This document shows, in pieces, positions 1 to 10,710 of a DNA stretch of 64,000 bases. The notes below the pieces were generated by a model that did no database searches, was not told the origin of the DNA, and worked only from the letters and a program-made list of their open reading frames with translations. Each line of letters begins with the position of its first letter. Position 1 is the stretch's first letter. The DNA comes from Bacteroidota bacterium (GTDB lineage: Bacteria > Bacteroidota > Bacteroidia > AKYH767-A > OLB10), in NCBI GenBank assembly GCA_016721435.1, contig JADKIC010000021.1:7722-71721 (forward strand), given 5' to 3'. Position numbers and translations under genes: made by a program.

Positions 1-184
1 TTACAAACTAATGATGGTAATCAAATAACGACCTCCATGAAGAGTCGTTCAAATAAATCATCTCAACAAACATCCCATCATGAAAACCATACTCAACTTT
101 AGGGAACTCTTAACTCCATTCTTAACAAAGCACCACCTCTTTCCAACCACTGCCCTTCAAATGGCACATTGGACTTCCTAACTA

Positions 185-613
185 TTAATTCGTCACAAAA
201 GCAAAAGCATCGCTAAAGGTGCCGTTGCTTTGTTTTACTCTCACACTTCCAAACTGAACATCCGAGTATGCAAAACTTCCGAGTTGCAAAATAAGTTTAT
301 TGCCTGTCCTGCTCCACACATATCCTGCAGGAAGACCGGTAGTTTGGTCATAAGCAAAACTGTAGTTAAACAGGTCGTTTACTCCTGAGTTGGAACCCAG
401 TTTTATCTCTATCAAATCAACTTGGTTGGTATCGGCTAAAGTGATAAACATCGTCCCAACTACACTATCATTTACAGGAATTGTAGTGGTGACGTAGGCA
501 TCTAAAGGAGTTTGTGCTTGAACTATAAATGTCGTTGTTGTGGTAAAATTATTAAAAGACCATGGCGAAGAAAGTGTTGAGTTTTCATGGGTAATAAAGT
601 TTAGGTTGAATCA
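185..613 (-). pseudogene. Start-less fragment of a secreted-type protein
   Basis: An open frame runs from a TGA at 611-613 down to a TAA at 185. The only ATG is internal, at 451, and would give 88 residues. The codons upstream of it still look like protein: a Thr-rich stretch, then FIVQAQTPLDAY, which resembles the end of a signal peptide. The segment therefore seems to have lost its start, or to be shifted by an indel. The C-terminal part is rich in Ser, Thr, Asn, Phe and Val, like a beta-sandwich surface domain. I recognise no family, and it could also be a small gene using a rare start. Confidence 0.35.
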
Positions 614-1044
614 AAATTAGAATTAAATTACTAAAAACAAAATGTTTTTAATGTTAAATAATCAATAAACTATAAACCACTCTCGATTTGCTGATCATAA
701 ATAGGTTTCGGGTTTCCGGTTATCACAGAAACCCAAGAAAAAACCTGACAAATGAATACAAAATTGATGAGCCGCAGACCATAACAAAGTGAAGATCCCG
801 AGTGGATTGCAAAGCATGAACCCCACCTTTGCCACATCAACGGACGGCAAGATTGGAAGCCACAGCCTCCCTCGATAATGCTTCGTAATATAAAGGAAGG
901 GAGACGTGAATTTAAAATAAATCATCCCATCGCACAACATCGCGATCAAACCTGTCTCCCGCATAGGGAGATCTTCAAATCATCATTCATCCCATCTTCA
1001 AATCAACCCATTTTCAAATTTTCAAATCATCAGGGGTTAATGAT
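614..1044. other. Intergenic stretch, no supported gene
   Basis: A 430-base stretch of AT-rich sequence with short open frames on both strands. None of these shows a recognisable motif or plausible composition. I see no clear terminator or repeat array here. Confidence 0.4.
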
Positions 1045-2332
1045 TCAAATAGTACTTATTCCAAAGGAAGCACATCCTTTCATTCGCATCCTGGAGATGA
1101 TCGTCTTGGCATCTTCTCTTAACAAATTGCCGGAGGAGCATTGACAGAAAGGACAGCTCATGGCTTCGCCATTGGTATCGATGTATAATGCACGGTTGCC
1201 TGCTGTAAAACATCCGCTTCTGCGTTGATAATAGCCGTGGTAAACGAGGATGGGATAGTTCCTGTACTTAACATCTCTGTTGTACTTCAGGTAAAAAGAT
1301 TCAAGTTGGCGAATATGATGCTCTTGAAGTAACACATCTTTTCCGGAATAATTTCCAACGGCTTTGGGCTCCAGTAATTGAACAAAGGAAACATCCAGCC
1401 GCTGCGCCAGGTCGAGGTAGTTGTGCAGATGCTCTTCCGTACAGAAGGCTCTCGTTGTACAAACCGAAAGGGCTACCGGCATGTCCAGTGCGCGGGCAAA
1501 ATGTATGGTATTCACTGCTTGTTCGAAGGACCCTGTATGATTCCTGAAGCGGTTATGTTCTTCCGGGCAGATAATGATCGAGGCTAACTACCATACCGCA
1601 AACACCGGCATCTTTTAGAAGTGATATGTTCTCAGCCGTACCATTAAAACCGGAAGTCAAGACCCAGATATCAAGGATAGCGGAAAACTCCTTTGCCAGT
1701 TGAACGATCTCCTTAACTCTGAGCAGGGGCTCTCCTCCACTCAGATGCAGTTGCGTTATTCCTGTATCGATCAACTTCAAAACAATATTTCTTAAATCCG
1801 GATACGAGAGTACTTCCTTCTGATTAATGTTATCCCATTTAAAGCAATGCTCACAGCGTAGCGCACATTTTTTTGTGATCGCCAAAAACGCAAACCGCAA
1901 CTGCAAGGTCTCCGGTTGATCCAGACGATCCATCTCCTGCTGCAGCATGCGTTGCAATGCCATTGATGGAAAGCCGGCAGCATACAAATAAAAATAGTTT
2001 TTCCCTGAAGCATGAACCCATTTTCTAAATGCCGTTGGTCCGTGTATTTGTATGTTCTTCCTTTTCAAATTACGCAAGACAGCAACTGCTTGTCTGCTGA
2101 AACCATACCGTTGCAGCACCAACTTTACGAGTTGAAGACGGAACTTCCTCTTAAGCAGAAAAAGATTCCAGCCTTGGACCTGGTGGCGATTTGATTGCGA
2201 GTCCTCGCGATGGAATTGTGCATTAGAAGAACTTCCTGATGTATCTTCAGAAACCGCGTATGGCCTCTCGTTCGTTTCAATGACCATGGTCGCCTCTTGT
2301 TGCTCGTTAACGGACATTTGCAATGCTTTCAT
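1045..2332 (-). CDS. Radical SAM/SPASM-type protein (frameshifted)
   Basis: The radical SAM iron-sulphur motif CxxxCxxC is visible as KKCALRCEHCFKW about 160 residues in. It is followed by the SAM-binding HLSGGEPLL segment. The C-terminal part has a second cysteine group, GCFTAGN then CPFCQC, as in SPASM or twitch domains that bind extra Fe-S clusters. The gene is cut into 1553-2332 and 1045-1515 by one extra base in the GGG at about 1565-1567; without it the frame reads LDHYLPEEHNRF and continues. About 160 residues precede the core and resemble nothing I know. Starts at 2332 or 2317 both overlap the upstream gene, suggesting one operon. The substrate is unknown. A peptide-modifying role is possible, but I see no precursor peptide. 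Confidence 0.8.
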
Positions 2333-3970
2333 GGTGATTGGCCTTCATTTTCTTATACAAGAGATGCATAAATTTATTGAATGCGGCCGGGGCTTTAAAA
2401 GATTCCAGTAACTTCCGATCAGGGATACCGGTATATTCTCTTACATGCTCGTAGTAACCATTGCTGTGTAAATACACATCGTAGTGAGCTCCTTTCTTTA
2501 ACGCGGGCAATTGATAGGTGAGTACACATTCCTGTCCCGGCAGCGGTTGTACGAGGTAGTCCTGATCTGCTTTCAACAACTGCTTTGTACAATTTATGTT
2601 ATCCTGATCTATGGCACTTTCCGGATTCAATTGATGATATACCACGGGTTGCTGTTCTGAATAATCCATTGACACCTCGTCTAATTCCCAATTGAGGAAT
2701 CCGCAACTGATTTTTACCTCTACCGTATTCCCTTTGTGTTTTTTTAAATCAAGGGGGACACAAAATGTGCGCAAGGCCATGGGTCCGGAAGTGGGTATTT
2801 GCTCCAGTAATTCCCATGTTGTATCGGTCTTGATATAAACGGAAAGTGGAATGCCATTATCAGCCGACCATCTCATCAATTTCTCTCGGGAAGATGTACG
2901 TTGCTTTTCTACAAAAGTGGGATAGTAGCTTCCAAACAATTCGGTGAACTTGGTAAATGCAAAATCCAGCCACCATGAATTTTTTGCTTTTAGTATCAGT
3001 CTGCCGGAAGTAACCGCATCCTCTTTCGCGAAAAAAAGGTGGAGATCATTCTGCAAGTCCGCCTTAGATTCATCGTTGAACAGACAGAAAGAACTATCCA
3101 GGGAGGTGACGGAGGAAGTAACATTTGCCTTTTCATTCAACATCGCTTTCCGGGGAAGTACCGGCTGATCCAGCGTAAACAGGTGACCTTTCGCATCCAT
3201 CACTGTTTCTTTATTGTCCAACTGTTCGGCTATAATCAATTGCGCCTGATCGGTATATTGAACTTCCTTCAGTTCATTTGCTATTTTAATTTTTAAAGTG
3301 GTAGTAGTATCAGAGAGGGTACAGAGTCGCATATAATCATCCCGTTGAAGTGGCTTGAAAATTGCACCGCCGTACATCTCCCCGATAAACGTATATCCAT
3401 TACCGTTATCAACATAAACAAAAGGACAGGAAGATTTCGTAAGTAAAATAATTACTGATATAATGGCCAATATACCCACTGTTATTCCGATGGCACCAAA
3501 TACATAGCTGGCGATAGTCCTTCCGTAATCCGGTTCAACGATATCCATACGACTGAGAGAAGTTAGCGGTATATTAATCACACCTTCTTCATTTGCCTTC
3601 ACATAAGTATTGATAAATAAATGTACTTCATCCAGCACCCCCTTATCGGTTCGTGACTTGTACCTGCCCTTTGCCTCGGAAGGACTACTGTAAAGCATGT
3701 GATTTTTAGTCAAGGGAGCAATTTCGCTTTCATGAAATTGTTCGTACTGTCAATGCTGATATCCGTAATATGATAATTCGTTTCAGCAGTATGCAAGACA
3801 ATGTACTTGTGAAGCTTTTGATACGATTGTATTTTTTCCTTGCTCAAGGAAGCCGTTAGTTCATCAATACTCCGGACTTTGTAATAATTGCAACCAATAC
3901 TTAAATTAAGAATTGCAACAATCAAAAACAATGAAACCGGAATCCTGACTTTTCTAAGGAATGTATTCAT
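2307..3970 (-). CDS. Lipoprotein-headed membrane protein of a Bacteroidota family (frameshifted)
   Basis: The start at 3970 gives a lipoprotein signal with lipobox LSIGC, then about 65 residues, before a TGA at 3710. The next frame opens at 3713 and runs to 2307 with one membrane helix (GAIGITVGILAIISVIIL), then KSSCPFVYVDNG and GEMYGGAIF, and a long beta-rich region. From memory of the family, one polypeptide spans both parts, so one base is probably missing near 3712. The second frame otherwise begins only with TTG. No enzymatic motif is visible, and a cell-envelope role is inferred. The radical SAM gene overlaps its 3-prime end. Two overlapping genes remain possible. Confidence 0.6.
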
Positions 3971-4218
3971 AATTAGTTGAATTGAATGAAGTATCTAATT
4001 GGACAATCGCTTTTAAGCTCATTTCGAATAAGGAAAGCAAGCCTTTAAAAAATGATAGTTGGATCATTTCAATAGAGTAAGGCTGAACTAAAAATAAATT
4101 CATCTAGCAAAATTTATTCGTTTGAATAGCGTGATCTACTCAATCCGGGTTAATTCTTCAATCCATTATCCCCGAAAAATAAGAAATATTCGTAACATTC
4201 CATAAAATAAAACAAGAA
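3971..4218. other. Intergenic, AT-rich
   Basis: I see no gene here. The stretch lies between the promoter side of the lipoprotein gene and the terminator of the T9SS gene at 4283-4966. Confidence 0.4.
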
Positions 4219-4254
4219 AGCCGTGGAACACCTCTGTGTGGGGCGTCCACGGCT
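4219..4254 (-). terminator. Rho-independent terminator
   Basis: Arms AGCCGTGGA and TCCACGGCT (4219-4227 and 4246-4254) form a 9-bp stem. On the minus strand a T-rich run (TTCTTGTTTTATTTT) follows. It lies 30 bases past the stop of the T9SS gene at 4283. Confidence 0.7.
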
Positions 4255-4282
4255 CTTTCTAAACGAAAAGAATCTAACCTAA

Positions 4283-4966
4283 CTATTGCCTCAACAATCT
4301 ATATCCGGAACGCTGGCCTCCGTTGCCGGTTATTTCTATCATATAGAGCCCTACAGGTAACTGCTGTACGGGAAGTGCTATACTGTACATGTTTTCGCCT
4401 TGTAAGGACCAAACTTCCTTGCCCATACTATTTAAAATTCTTACGCCCTCAAGCCCAATTTCAGGACTTGTAATTACGGCTTCATGATGGGCAGGGTTAG
4501 GGAATAATTTTAATCCGGGGATGGGTTTGGGATCATTAATTCCCTGGAACAAGCTCTGTATGAAATAGGTAGTCACAAGAAAGGTGTCCACCTGTATGGC
4601 CTGTGCACTATGTGGCCAAACCACCACGACATTGTTTCCGGGACGAAAAACCGTGCTGTCAAAAATATAACCGTTTGGCGGGGAGAAGACAATCGTATCA
4701 CCCGGTAAGATTAAAACGGATGTACTTTGATTGAAATATAAATAGGAAAAAGTCCCGCTATCTGTCTGCAATACGATTTGTAACGGACCCTGATATGCCG
4801 CGCTGCCTACATTCTCCACGACGGCACTTACCGCCACATTTTGATTATTATATACTGTATCCGGCCAGTTGTTAAGTGCACTCACCCTCAAATGAGGAAG
4901 CTGTGCCAGGACCTGCCCTGACAGGAGGAACAGCCCTAAGCAAATGAGATTCAGCAGACGTTTCAT
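4283..4966 (-). CDS. Small secreted protein with T9SS type A sorting domain
   Basis: A 227-residue protein with a clear signal peptide (LLNLICLGLFLLSGQVLAQ, cut after AQ). The middle region (VENVGSAAYQGPLQIVLQ) looks like a CARDB-type beta-sandwich. The last 80 residues begin LKLFPNPAHHEAV and end YRLLRQ, the pattern of the C-terminal sorting domain recognised by the type IX system. The product is expected to cross the outer membrane and be released or anchored at the surface. It stands alone with its own terminator. The ligand is unknown. Confidence 0.8.
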   Translation of the reverse strand: MKRLLNLICLGLFLLSGQVLAQLPHLRVSALNNWPDTVYNNQNVAVSAVVENVGSAAYQGPLQIVLQTDSGTFSYLYFNQSTSVLILPGDTIVFSPPNGYIFDSTVFRPGNNVVVVWPHSAQAIQVDTFLVTTYFIQSLFQGINDPKPIPGLKLFPNPAHHEAVITSPEIGLEGVRILNSMGKEVWSLQGENMYSIALPVQQLPVGLYMIEITGNGGQRSGYRLLRQ

Positions 4967-5060
4967 AATTGGTTTTGTAAAGTATAAATCAAAACTAAGG
5001 ACAAGATATGGTATGAGAAAACAATTTTTTTTAATATCTTACGCGTCCAAAATACAGAAG

Positions 5061-6535
5061 ATGGATCATTTAGCGAAATTGGTAAAATCGATGAACAAGG
5101 AAGAAGTTCGCTTTTACAAGCTGTTTGCTGCACGTACACAACAAGCTTTCGATCGAAAGGATGTTCGGTTCTTCGATTTTTTAAGGCTTCAGAAAGACCC
5201 GGAACAGGAGGAGATCTTTCTTCAAAAGCTCTATCCGGTGGAGTCTAAAAATGTCTGGTATCGGTTGCGCAACCGCTTGCTGTCCGATATAAACAAATCG
5301 CTTTCCGTACTGCATTATGAGGAAGATGATTTTATTCATGCCAGTCAAATGCTGGCCCTCTACAAGCATTTCTTCGGACGGAATCTCCTCGAGGAATCGC
5401 GCTATTACCTACGCCGTGCTGAACGTAGTGCCGGAGCCATTGAAAATTATGAATTGCTGGATATTATTTATGGGGAGTACATCCGTCTCTCGCATGAATC
5501 TTTACAAATTAACCCGGAAGTCTATATAGAGAAGCGGCAGGAAAACCGGCGACGACTGGAAGATCTTCGGGCGATCGATGACCTGCTGGCAGTAGTAACC
5601 TTCCGTCTGAAAACCACACAGAATTTCTCACATGACACCAACCCGCTCCTGGATCTTCTGAAGCAATCCACCGATGATTTTATCAAGAACCGTGATCTTA
5701 AAAACAGTCCTTTACTCCGTTTTCGTATCTACCGAGCCGTTAGTCAGGTATTGCTGCAACGCCACGAGTATAAACCCCTCGAACAGTACCTGCTCAAAAC
5801 CTTCAGGAATTTGAAAAAGATAAGTTGTTTAATCGTGGCAATCATGATACCAAGTTGCAGATGCTCACTTATATTGTGAATTCGCTCTTTAAGACGGATA
5901 AGCTGCGACAAAGTCTGCAATGGGCAGAACGTCTGAAATCAGCCATGGATGAATTCAACCAGCTCTTGTTTGATAAGTATTTCTTCTTTTATTACAATGC
6001 GCTCGTGATCAACTATTCCGTACTGGAGCCTGAAAAAGCGATCTCCATTCTCGAGGATCTGAAAGATCAGGCACGCATCAAGGCCAACGATTATTACCAT
6101 TGGTTCGTGTACCTTAATCTCGCCGTCCTCCACTTCGATCAGCAACAGTATAAGGAGGCGATCCGGCATTTCGGGAAATTAGCCTTGCTGGACGGATTTA
6201 GGAGCGCGGATCCTTCCCTTCGCTTAAAGATTTCCGTGGGAGAATTGCTCAACAGATATGAATTACAGCAAAGCGATGTGATAGAATATAAGATGACGCG
6301 TCTTAAAAAGGAATATAAAAATTTACTCCTGCAGGATAGCCATCGGGAAGAAAAGGAAATTCTGGACATCCTCCGTAAAATGCTCAATACGGCAGATTAT
6401 AAAAATGAACCCAAATTGCTCGAAAAGATGAAGTCATTTGTGGACTGGACACGTAATAATTCCCGTGAAGATGCCGTCATCATCGATTACGGAAACTGGG
6501 TCAATTCCAAACTCCCCAAATCCATAAAAACCTAA
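5061..6535 (+). CDS. Helical-repeat (TPR-like) cytoplasmic protein, frameshifted
   Basis: I chose the start at ATG 5061 (MDHLAKLVKSMNKEEVRFYK); the open frame upstream of it has no plausible coding character. The protein is almost wholly alpha-helical with repeated Leu, Tyr and Phe positions, resembling degenerate TPR repeats. No signal peptide is present. The frame breaks at about 5810-5812, where one T seems lost from a TTT run; restoring it gives FRNFEKDKLFNRGNHD and leads into the 236-residue second half. The whole would be about 490 residues. I recognise it as a conserved uncharacterised Bacteroidota type but cannot assign a function. Confidence 0.65.
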
Positions 6536-6599
6536 TTTTTTATCAAACTACTCTCTCTAAAATTAGATATATATAATTGATTATATTATATTTAAACTA

Positions 6600-6655
6600 A
6601 TTTATCTTATAATATCTCCGTGAACCTCTGTGCCTCTGTATCTCCGTGGTAAAAT
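6600..6655. repeat. Dispersed CTCTGTG/CTCCGTG intergenic repeat
   Basis: The sequence CTCCGTGAACCTCTGTGCCTCTGTATCTCCGTGG belongs to the same motif class seen at about 13880-13915, 14043-14080 and 56612-56740. It is non-coding and lies between convergent transcription end and promoter. Confidence 0.45.
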
Positions 6656-6743
6656 CAAAAGTTTTTTATTGAAGTCGATAATTTCTAAAATTGAACACGT
6701 AATATTTTATTAAAAAGCCTTTTACCGGTACGTAACAGAACGG

Positions 6744-6751
6744 TACTTTTG
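6744..6751 (+). promoter_or_regulatory. Bacteroidota -7 promoter element
   Basis: TACTTTTG fits the TAnnTTTG consensus and ends 31 bases before the ATG at 6783, the same spacing as at two other genes in the window. No good -33 TTG box is visible. Confidence 0.45.
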
Positions 6752-6782
6752 TTTCGTTGACAATCCAAAACACGCATTTATT

Positions 6783-9700
6783 ATGAAAACTAAAAATTTA
6801 CTCCTGCTGATTGCCCTGATCGTCTCCGGCTTTTGGCAAAATGCTTCGGCACAATGCACTGCTTCCTTTACAATGACGCAGCAAACAGCAACAACAGTTG
6901 CATTCACCAATACCAGTACAGGAAACTTTGCAAATGTAAGCTGGTACTTTGGGGATGGCAGCACCTCCTCTGCTGCGAATCCCACGCATACGTATGCACC
7001 CGGAATTTACGGTGTTTGTTTAACGATCTGGGATAGCTTGAACGGATGTCAGTCTTATATGTGTGATACACTGGTCATCGCCAACACCGGCGGTTGTCAG
7101 GCTTATTTTTCACCAAATAATTTAAGTAACAACATGATCTATTTCGATAATTTATCGGTAGGTGCGAATGCTACTTTCTTCTGGAATTTTGATGACGGGA
7201 ATACATCTACTCTTGCAAATCCCATTCACACCTTTCAACAACCCGGCTCCTATACTGTTTGCTTAACAATTACAACAGGGAACGGATGTACTGATACGTA
7301 TTGCGGAGGAATTTTTATACAGAATGGATCTCCTTGTGTAGCGGATTTTAACTTCACTGTACAATCAGGATCTACCGTAGCATTTACCAATTCAAGTAGC
7401 GGAAATTACGCGAATATGTTCTGGGATTTCGGAGATGGGACCTTTTCTTCGTCTTCAAATCCGACACATACATTTGGTCCGGGAATTTGGATGACCTGTT
7501 TAACAATTTCTGATAGTTTGAATGGTTGCCAGTCGACCTTTTGCGACTCCATAACCATTAACAGTTCGGGCAATTGTGTGGCCGGTTTCGTTCCCAATAT
7601 TCAGGGAAATAATGTGCAATTTATCAATACTTCAACTGGTCTTACCCCACAAGTATTCTGGGACTTTGGCGATGGAACTACCTCTACGCTTACCAGTCCA
7701 TCACATCAGTTTTCACAACCCGGAATCTATACGGTTTGCTTAACAGTGAGTGATACTTCAGGTAACTGCAATGACACGTATTGTACTCAAATTGTTATTC
7801 AGGGAACCGGCAATTGTAATGCAGGATTTACTGCTATTGATAGTTCAGGAATGACATGGTTCTTCCCGACTTCTTATAATCCCAACTATTATTATTACTG
7901 GAATTTCGGTGATGGCAATTCTTCTACTCAGCCATATACTATTCATCAATATAATACGATTGGTACGTTCCTGGCATGCCTTACTGTAATTGATTCTGCG
8001 AATAATTGCTTCGATACGTATTGTGATTCGGTTTCAAATCTTCTGCCTGTAGGTTGTCAGGCCGGTTTTGGCATTCAGCAAGCGAACGGGACCGGGTACT
8101 TCAACGGATTCAATACAGGTACCGGAAGTGTCGCGTCATACTTCTGGGACTTTGGCGATGGCAATACCGGCACAGGGCAATTTGCTTCAAATGCATATGC
8201 TACTCCCGGTACCTATACAGTGTGTCTGACAATTTTAACTTTTAACAATTGCATCGATACTGTTTGTAATGTCGTGACGATTACCGGAAGCGGAAATTGT
8301 AATGCCAGCTTTACGTATCAATCATCTAATGGAACAGGCTCCTTCTTTGGGTCTGCTACAGGAGGAAATGTAAGTTCATGGGCCTGGTATTTCAGTGATG
8401 GCACAACAGCTACAGGGCAAAATCCGGTTCATACATTTCCCAGCTCGGGTTATTGGACAGCCTGTCTCTTCATTACCACCAGCAATGGATGTATGGACTC
8501 TACCTGTCAGCAGGTGTATATTGCAGGACCCATCAGTGCCTGTCAGCCTTACTTTACTTCTAATTTAGGAGCTAACAATACCGTTTATTTCACCGATCAG
8601 TCAGTAGGAAGTCCAACGAATTACTATTGGAATTTTGGTGATGGTTCGGCCAATTCAACGCAAATGAATCCGGTTCATCAATATGCACAGAACGGCACTT
8701 ATTATGTCTGCCTCACCATCATTGACTCTGCTTTCGGATGCACGGCCACCTATTGCGACACAGTTATTATCGGAAATATTATCGGAAACTGTAATGCGCA
8801 ATTCCAGTATTTCGATAGTCTGAACACCTTCTATTTCTATTCGAACGGAAGTCCGAACTATAATTACTACTGGACCTTCGGAGATGGAATGATCAGTTAT
8901 GCAGCCAATCCCACCCACGTATACAGCAACCCCGGTGGTTATTCAGTATGCTTGACGATCTATGATAGTTTGAATAACTGCTCTGATACCTGGTGTGATT
9001 CCATCTTTATCGGAGGTGGCGCAGGATGTCAGGCGTACTTCTCTTATGTTGTGGATACAACCACTTTTGCAACTGCTTTCACGAATCTTTCGCAGGGAAA
9101 TTATACCAATGTTACGTGGTCATTCGGTGATGGAACTTCTTCCAACGCCTTTAATCCGAACCATACTTATACCTCTTCGGGCACATATATCGTATGTCTC
9201 ACCATCTATAATACCAACGGATGTCAGTCATCGTATTGCGATTCCATCGTTATTGGCTCCGGGGTGAATTGCATTCCGCAATATTATGCAGTACCGGATT
9301 CTGTCTTTGGAAATGGAAACGTTACCTTCTATGTGTTTAATTCCTGCAGCGGATGGCAATATGTATGGGATTTTGGTGACAGTACTAACGGCAGTGGCGT
9401 TGGGCCCTTTATCCACCAATACAATGCTACCGGCTGGTACTATGTATGTGTTACGGCCTTTGATAGTTTCGGAAATACCATTACCTGGTGCGATAGTGTG
9501 TACGCCTTCCGTTTGGGTGGCACAACCGGATTGTCCGATCCCGGCAATGCGATTCCCACTACCATCTTCCCTAATCCTTCCAGCGGTCCGATCACCGTTC
9601 GCTTCAACTTACAAGCCGCCACAGCTCTTAACATTGACATTCTGAGTATACAGGGTCATTTGATCCACCACATAGAACAGGACTATCCCTCAGGCCTATC

Positions 9701-9803
9701 CGAAATACGCCTTGACCCGTCTATGTGGGATGCCGGAATGTATATACTCCGCCTACGAACTGCTGAACAACAAACCAATTCTCGTTTTATCATTCAGCAT
9801 TAA
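6783..9803 (+). CDS. Secreted protein with eleven cysteine-bearing PKD repeats and T9SS sorting domain
   Basis: A signal peptide (LLLLIALIVSGFWQNASAQ) is followed by eleven consecutive PKD-type repeats of about 80 residues. Each carries the core W-x-F-G-D-G, then NPTHTY and V-C-L-T. Almost every repeat has four cysteines in the same places: at its start, in VCLT, in NGC and in YCD. This suggests paired disulphides in each domain, which would suit an extracellular, possibly adhesive rod. The C-terminus (FPNPSSGPITVRF to FIIQH) is a T9SS type A sorting domain. The reading frame is intact for 1006 residues and a strong terminator follows. Binding partner unknown. Confidence 0.88.
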   Translation: MKTKNLLLLIALIVSGFWQNASAQCTASFTMTQQTATTVAFTNTSTGNFANVSWYFGDGSTSSAANPTHTYAPGIYGVCLTIWDSLNGCQSYMCDTLVIANTGGCQAYFSPNNLSNNMIYFDNLSVGANATFFWNFDDGNTSTLANPIHTFQQPGSYTVCLTITTGNGCTDTYCGGIFIQNGSPCVADFNFTVQSGSTVAFTNSSSGNYANMFWDFGDGTFSSSSNPTHTFGPGIWMTCLTISDSLNGCQSTFCDSITINSSGNCVAGFVPNIQGNNVQFINTSTGLTPQVFWDFGDGTTSTLTSPSHQFSQPGIYTVCLTVSDTSGNCNDTYCTQIVIQGTGNCNAGFTAIDSSGMTWFFPTSYNPNYYYYWNFGDGNSSTQPYTIHQYNTIGTFLACLTVIDSANNCFDTYCDSVSNLLPVGCQAGFGIQQANGTGYFNGFNTGTGSVASYFWDFGDGNTGTGQFASNAYATPGTYTVCLTILTFNNCIDTVCNVVTITGSGNCNASFTYQSSNGTGSFFGSATGGNVSSWAWYFSDGTTATGQNPVHTFPSSGYWTACLFITTSNGCMDSTCQQVYIAGPISACQPYFTSNLGANNTVYFTDQSVGSPTNYYWNFGDGSANSTQMNPVHQYAQNGTYYVCLTIIDSAFGCTATYCDTVIIGNIIGNCNAQFQYFDSLNTFYFYSNGSPNYNYYWTFGDGMISYAANPTHVYSNPGGYSVCLTIYDSLNNCSDTWCDSIFIGGGAGCQAYFSYVVDTTTFATAFTNLSQGNYTNVTWSFGDGTSSNAFNPNHTYTSSGTYIVCLTIYNTNGCQSSYCDSIVIGSGVNCIPQYYAVPDSVFGNGNVTFYVFNSCSGWQYVWDFGDSTNGSGVGPFIHQYNATGWYYVCVTAFDSFGNTITWCDSVYAFRLGGTTGLSDPGNAIPTTIFPNPSSGPITVRFNLQAATALNIDILSIQGHLIHHIEQDYPSGLSEIRLDPSMWDAGMYILRLRTAEQQTNSRFIIQH

Positions 9804-9826
9804 AATCCACGTTGACCGGAAAGCGG

Positions 9827-9861
9827 ATGGCCGTCTCGATTATGGGGCGGCCATTTTTTTC
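9827..9861 (+). terminator. Rho-independent terminator
   Basis: Stem ATGGCCG / CGGCCAT with a 14-base loop, followed directly by seven T residues. It ends the PKD gene. Confidence 0.75.
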
Positions 9862-9940
9862 ATATAATAACCCGTAAACTGCTGTTATTGTATACATTCG
9901 CCGTAGAAGCAGCAGATTAATTAAAATCCTTTTACTTTGC

Positions 9941-10710
9941 ATGACAATCACTTCCATGCTCTCCGTCATCATCATCACTTTTAATGAAGAACAAAACATT
10001 CGTCGCTGCATTCATAGCGCACAAGGTCTTGGTGATGAAATATTGGTAGTGGATTCCGGCTCTACGGATGGAACAGTTGCAATCGCAAAGGAGATGGGAG
10101 CCGTTGTTATTCATCAGGATTTTTTAGGATACATTGAACAGAAGAAATTCGCCACTGCCTCTGCAAAAATGATTGGATACTTTGCCTCGATGCCGATGAA
10201 GCATTGAGTCCGGAGTTGAAAGACTCCCTCTCTGCGATTATCAACGATCCGAAAGCCAGGGGATATACCATGAATCGCCTCACCAATTACTGTGGCACAT
10301 GGGTACGCTACGGTGGATGGTACCCCGATACCAAACTCCGTTTTTACCATAGAGGATATGGTACCTGGACGGGAGTAAATCCGCACGACCGCTTTCTGTT
10401 AAACGACAAACTTTCTTCTATACATATCAACGGCGACATCCTGCATTATTCTTACAATAGCATTTCCGACCATTTGAAGCAGATCGATCGATTCAGCAGT
10501 ATTGGTGCTACGGCCCTCTTTCAAAAAGGTCAACGTTCGGGCATCTTAAAAATGATTTATAAACCCATTGCCCGGTTTATCCGCAACTATATTTTGCGCA
10601 GAGGGTTTCTGGATGGATTAACCGGATTTATTATCGGTGTCAACAGTGCCCATGCGGTTTTTCTGAAATATCTACGCCTTTATTATCTTCAAAAAGGGAA
10701 ATCGATATGA
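9941..10710 (+). CDS. Family 2 glycosyltransferase (frameshifted)
   Basis: The GT-A nucleotide-sugar motif is visible near the N-terminus: SVIIITFNEEQNIRRC, then VVDSGSTDGT. After the break the frame continues with SPELKDSL, and RYGGWYPDTKLRFYHR, typical of WaaE/KdtX-like lipopolysaccharide core glucosyltransferases. One A is missing from the A run at about 10168-10172; restoring it reads AKNDWILCLDADEALSPEL, which supplies the DAD metal-binding motif. The gene overlaps the next by ATGA, so the two are co-translated. It probably adds a sugar to a cell-envelope glycan; donor and acceptor are unknown. Confidence 0.85.

Noticed and set aside
695..964. 89-residue hydrophobic frame
   Set aside because: No start context, motif or neighbour logic; overlaps another equally weak frame.
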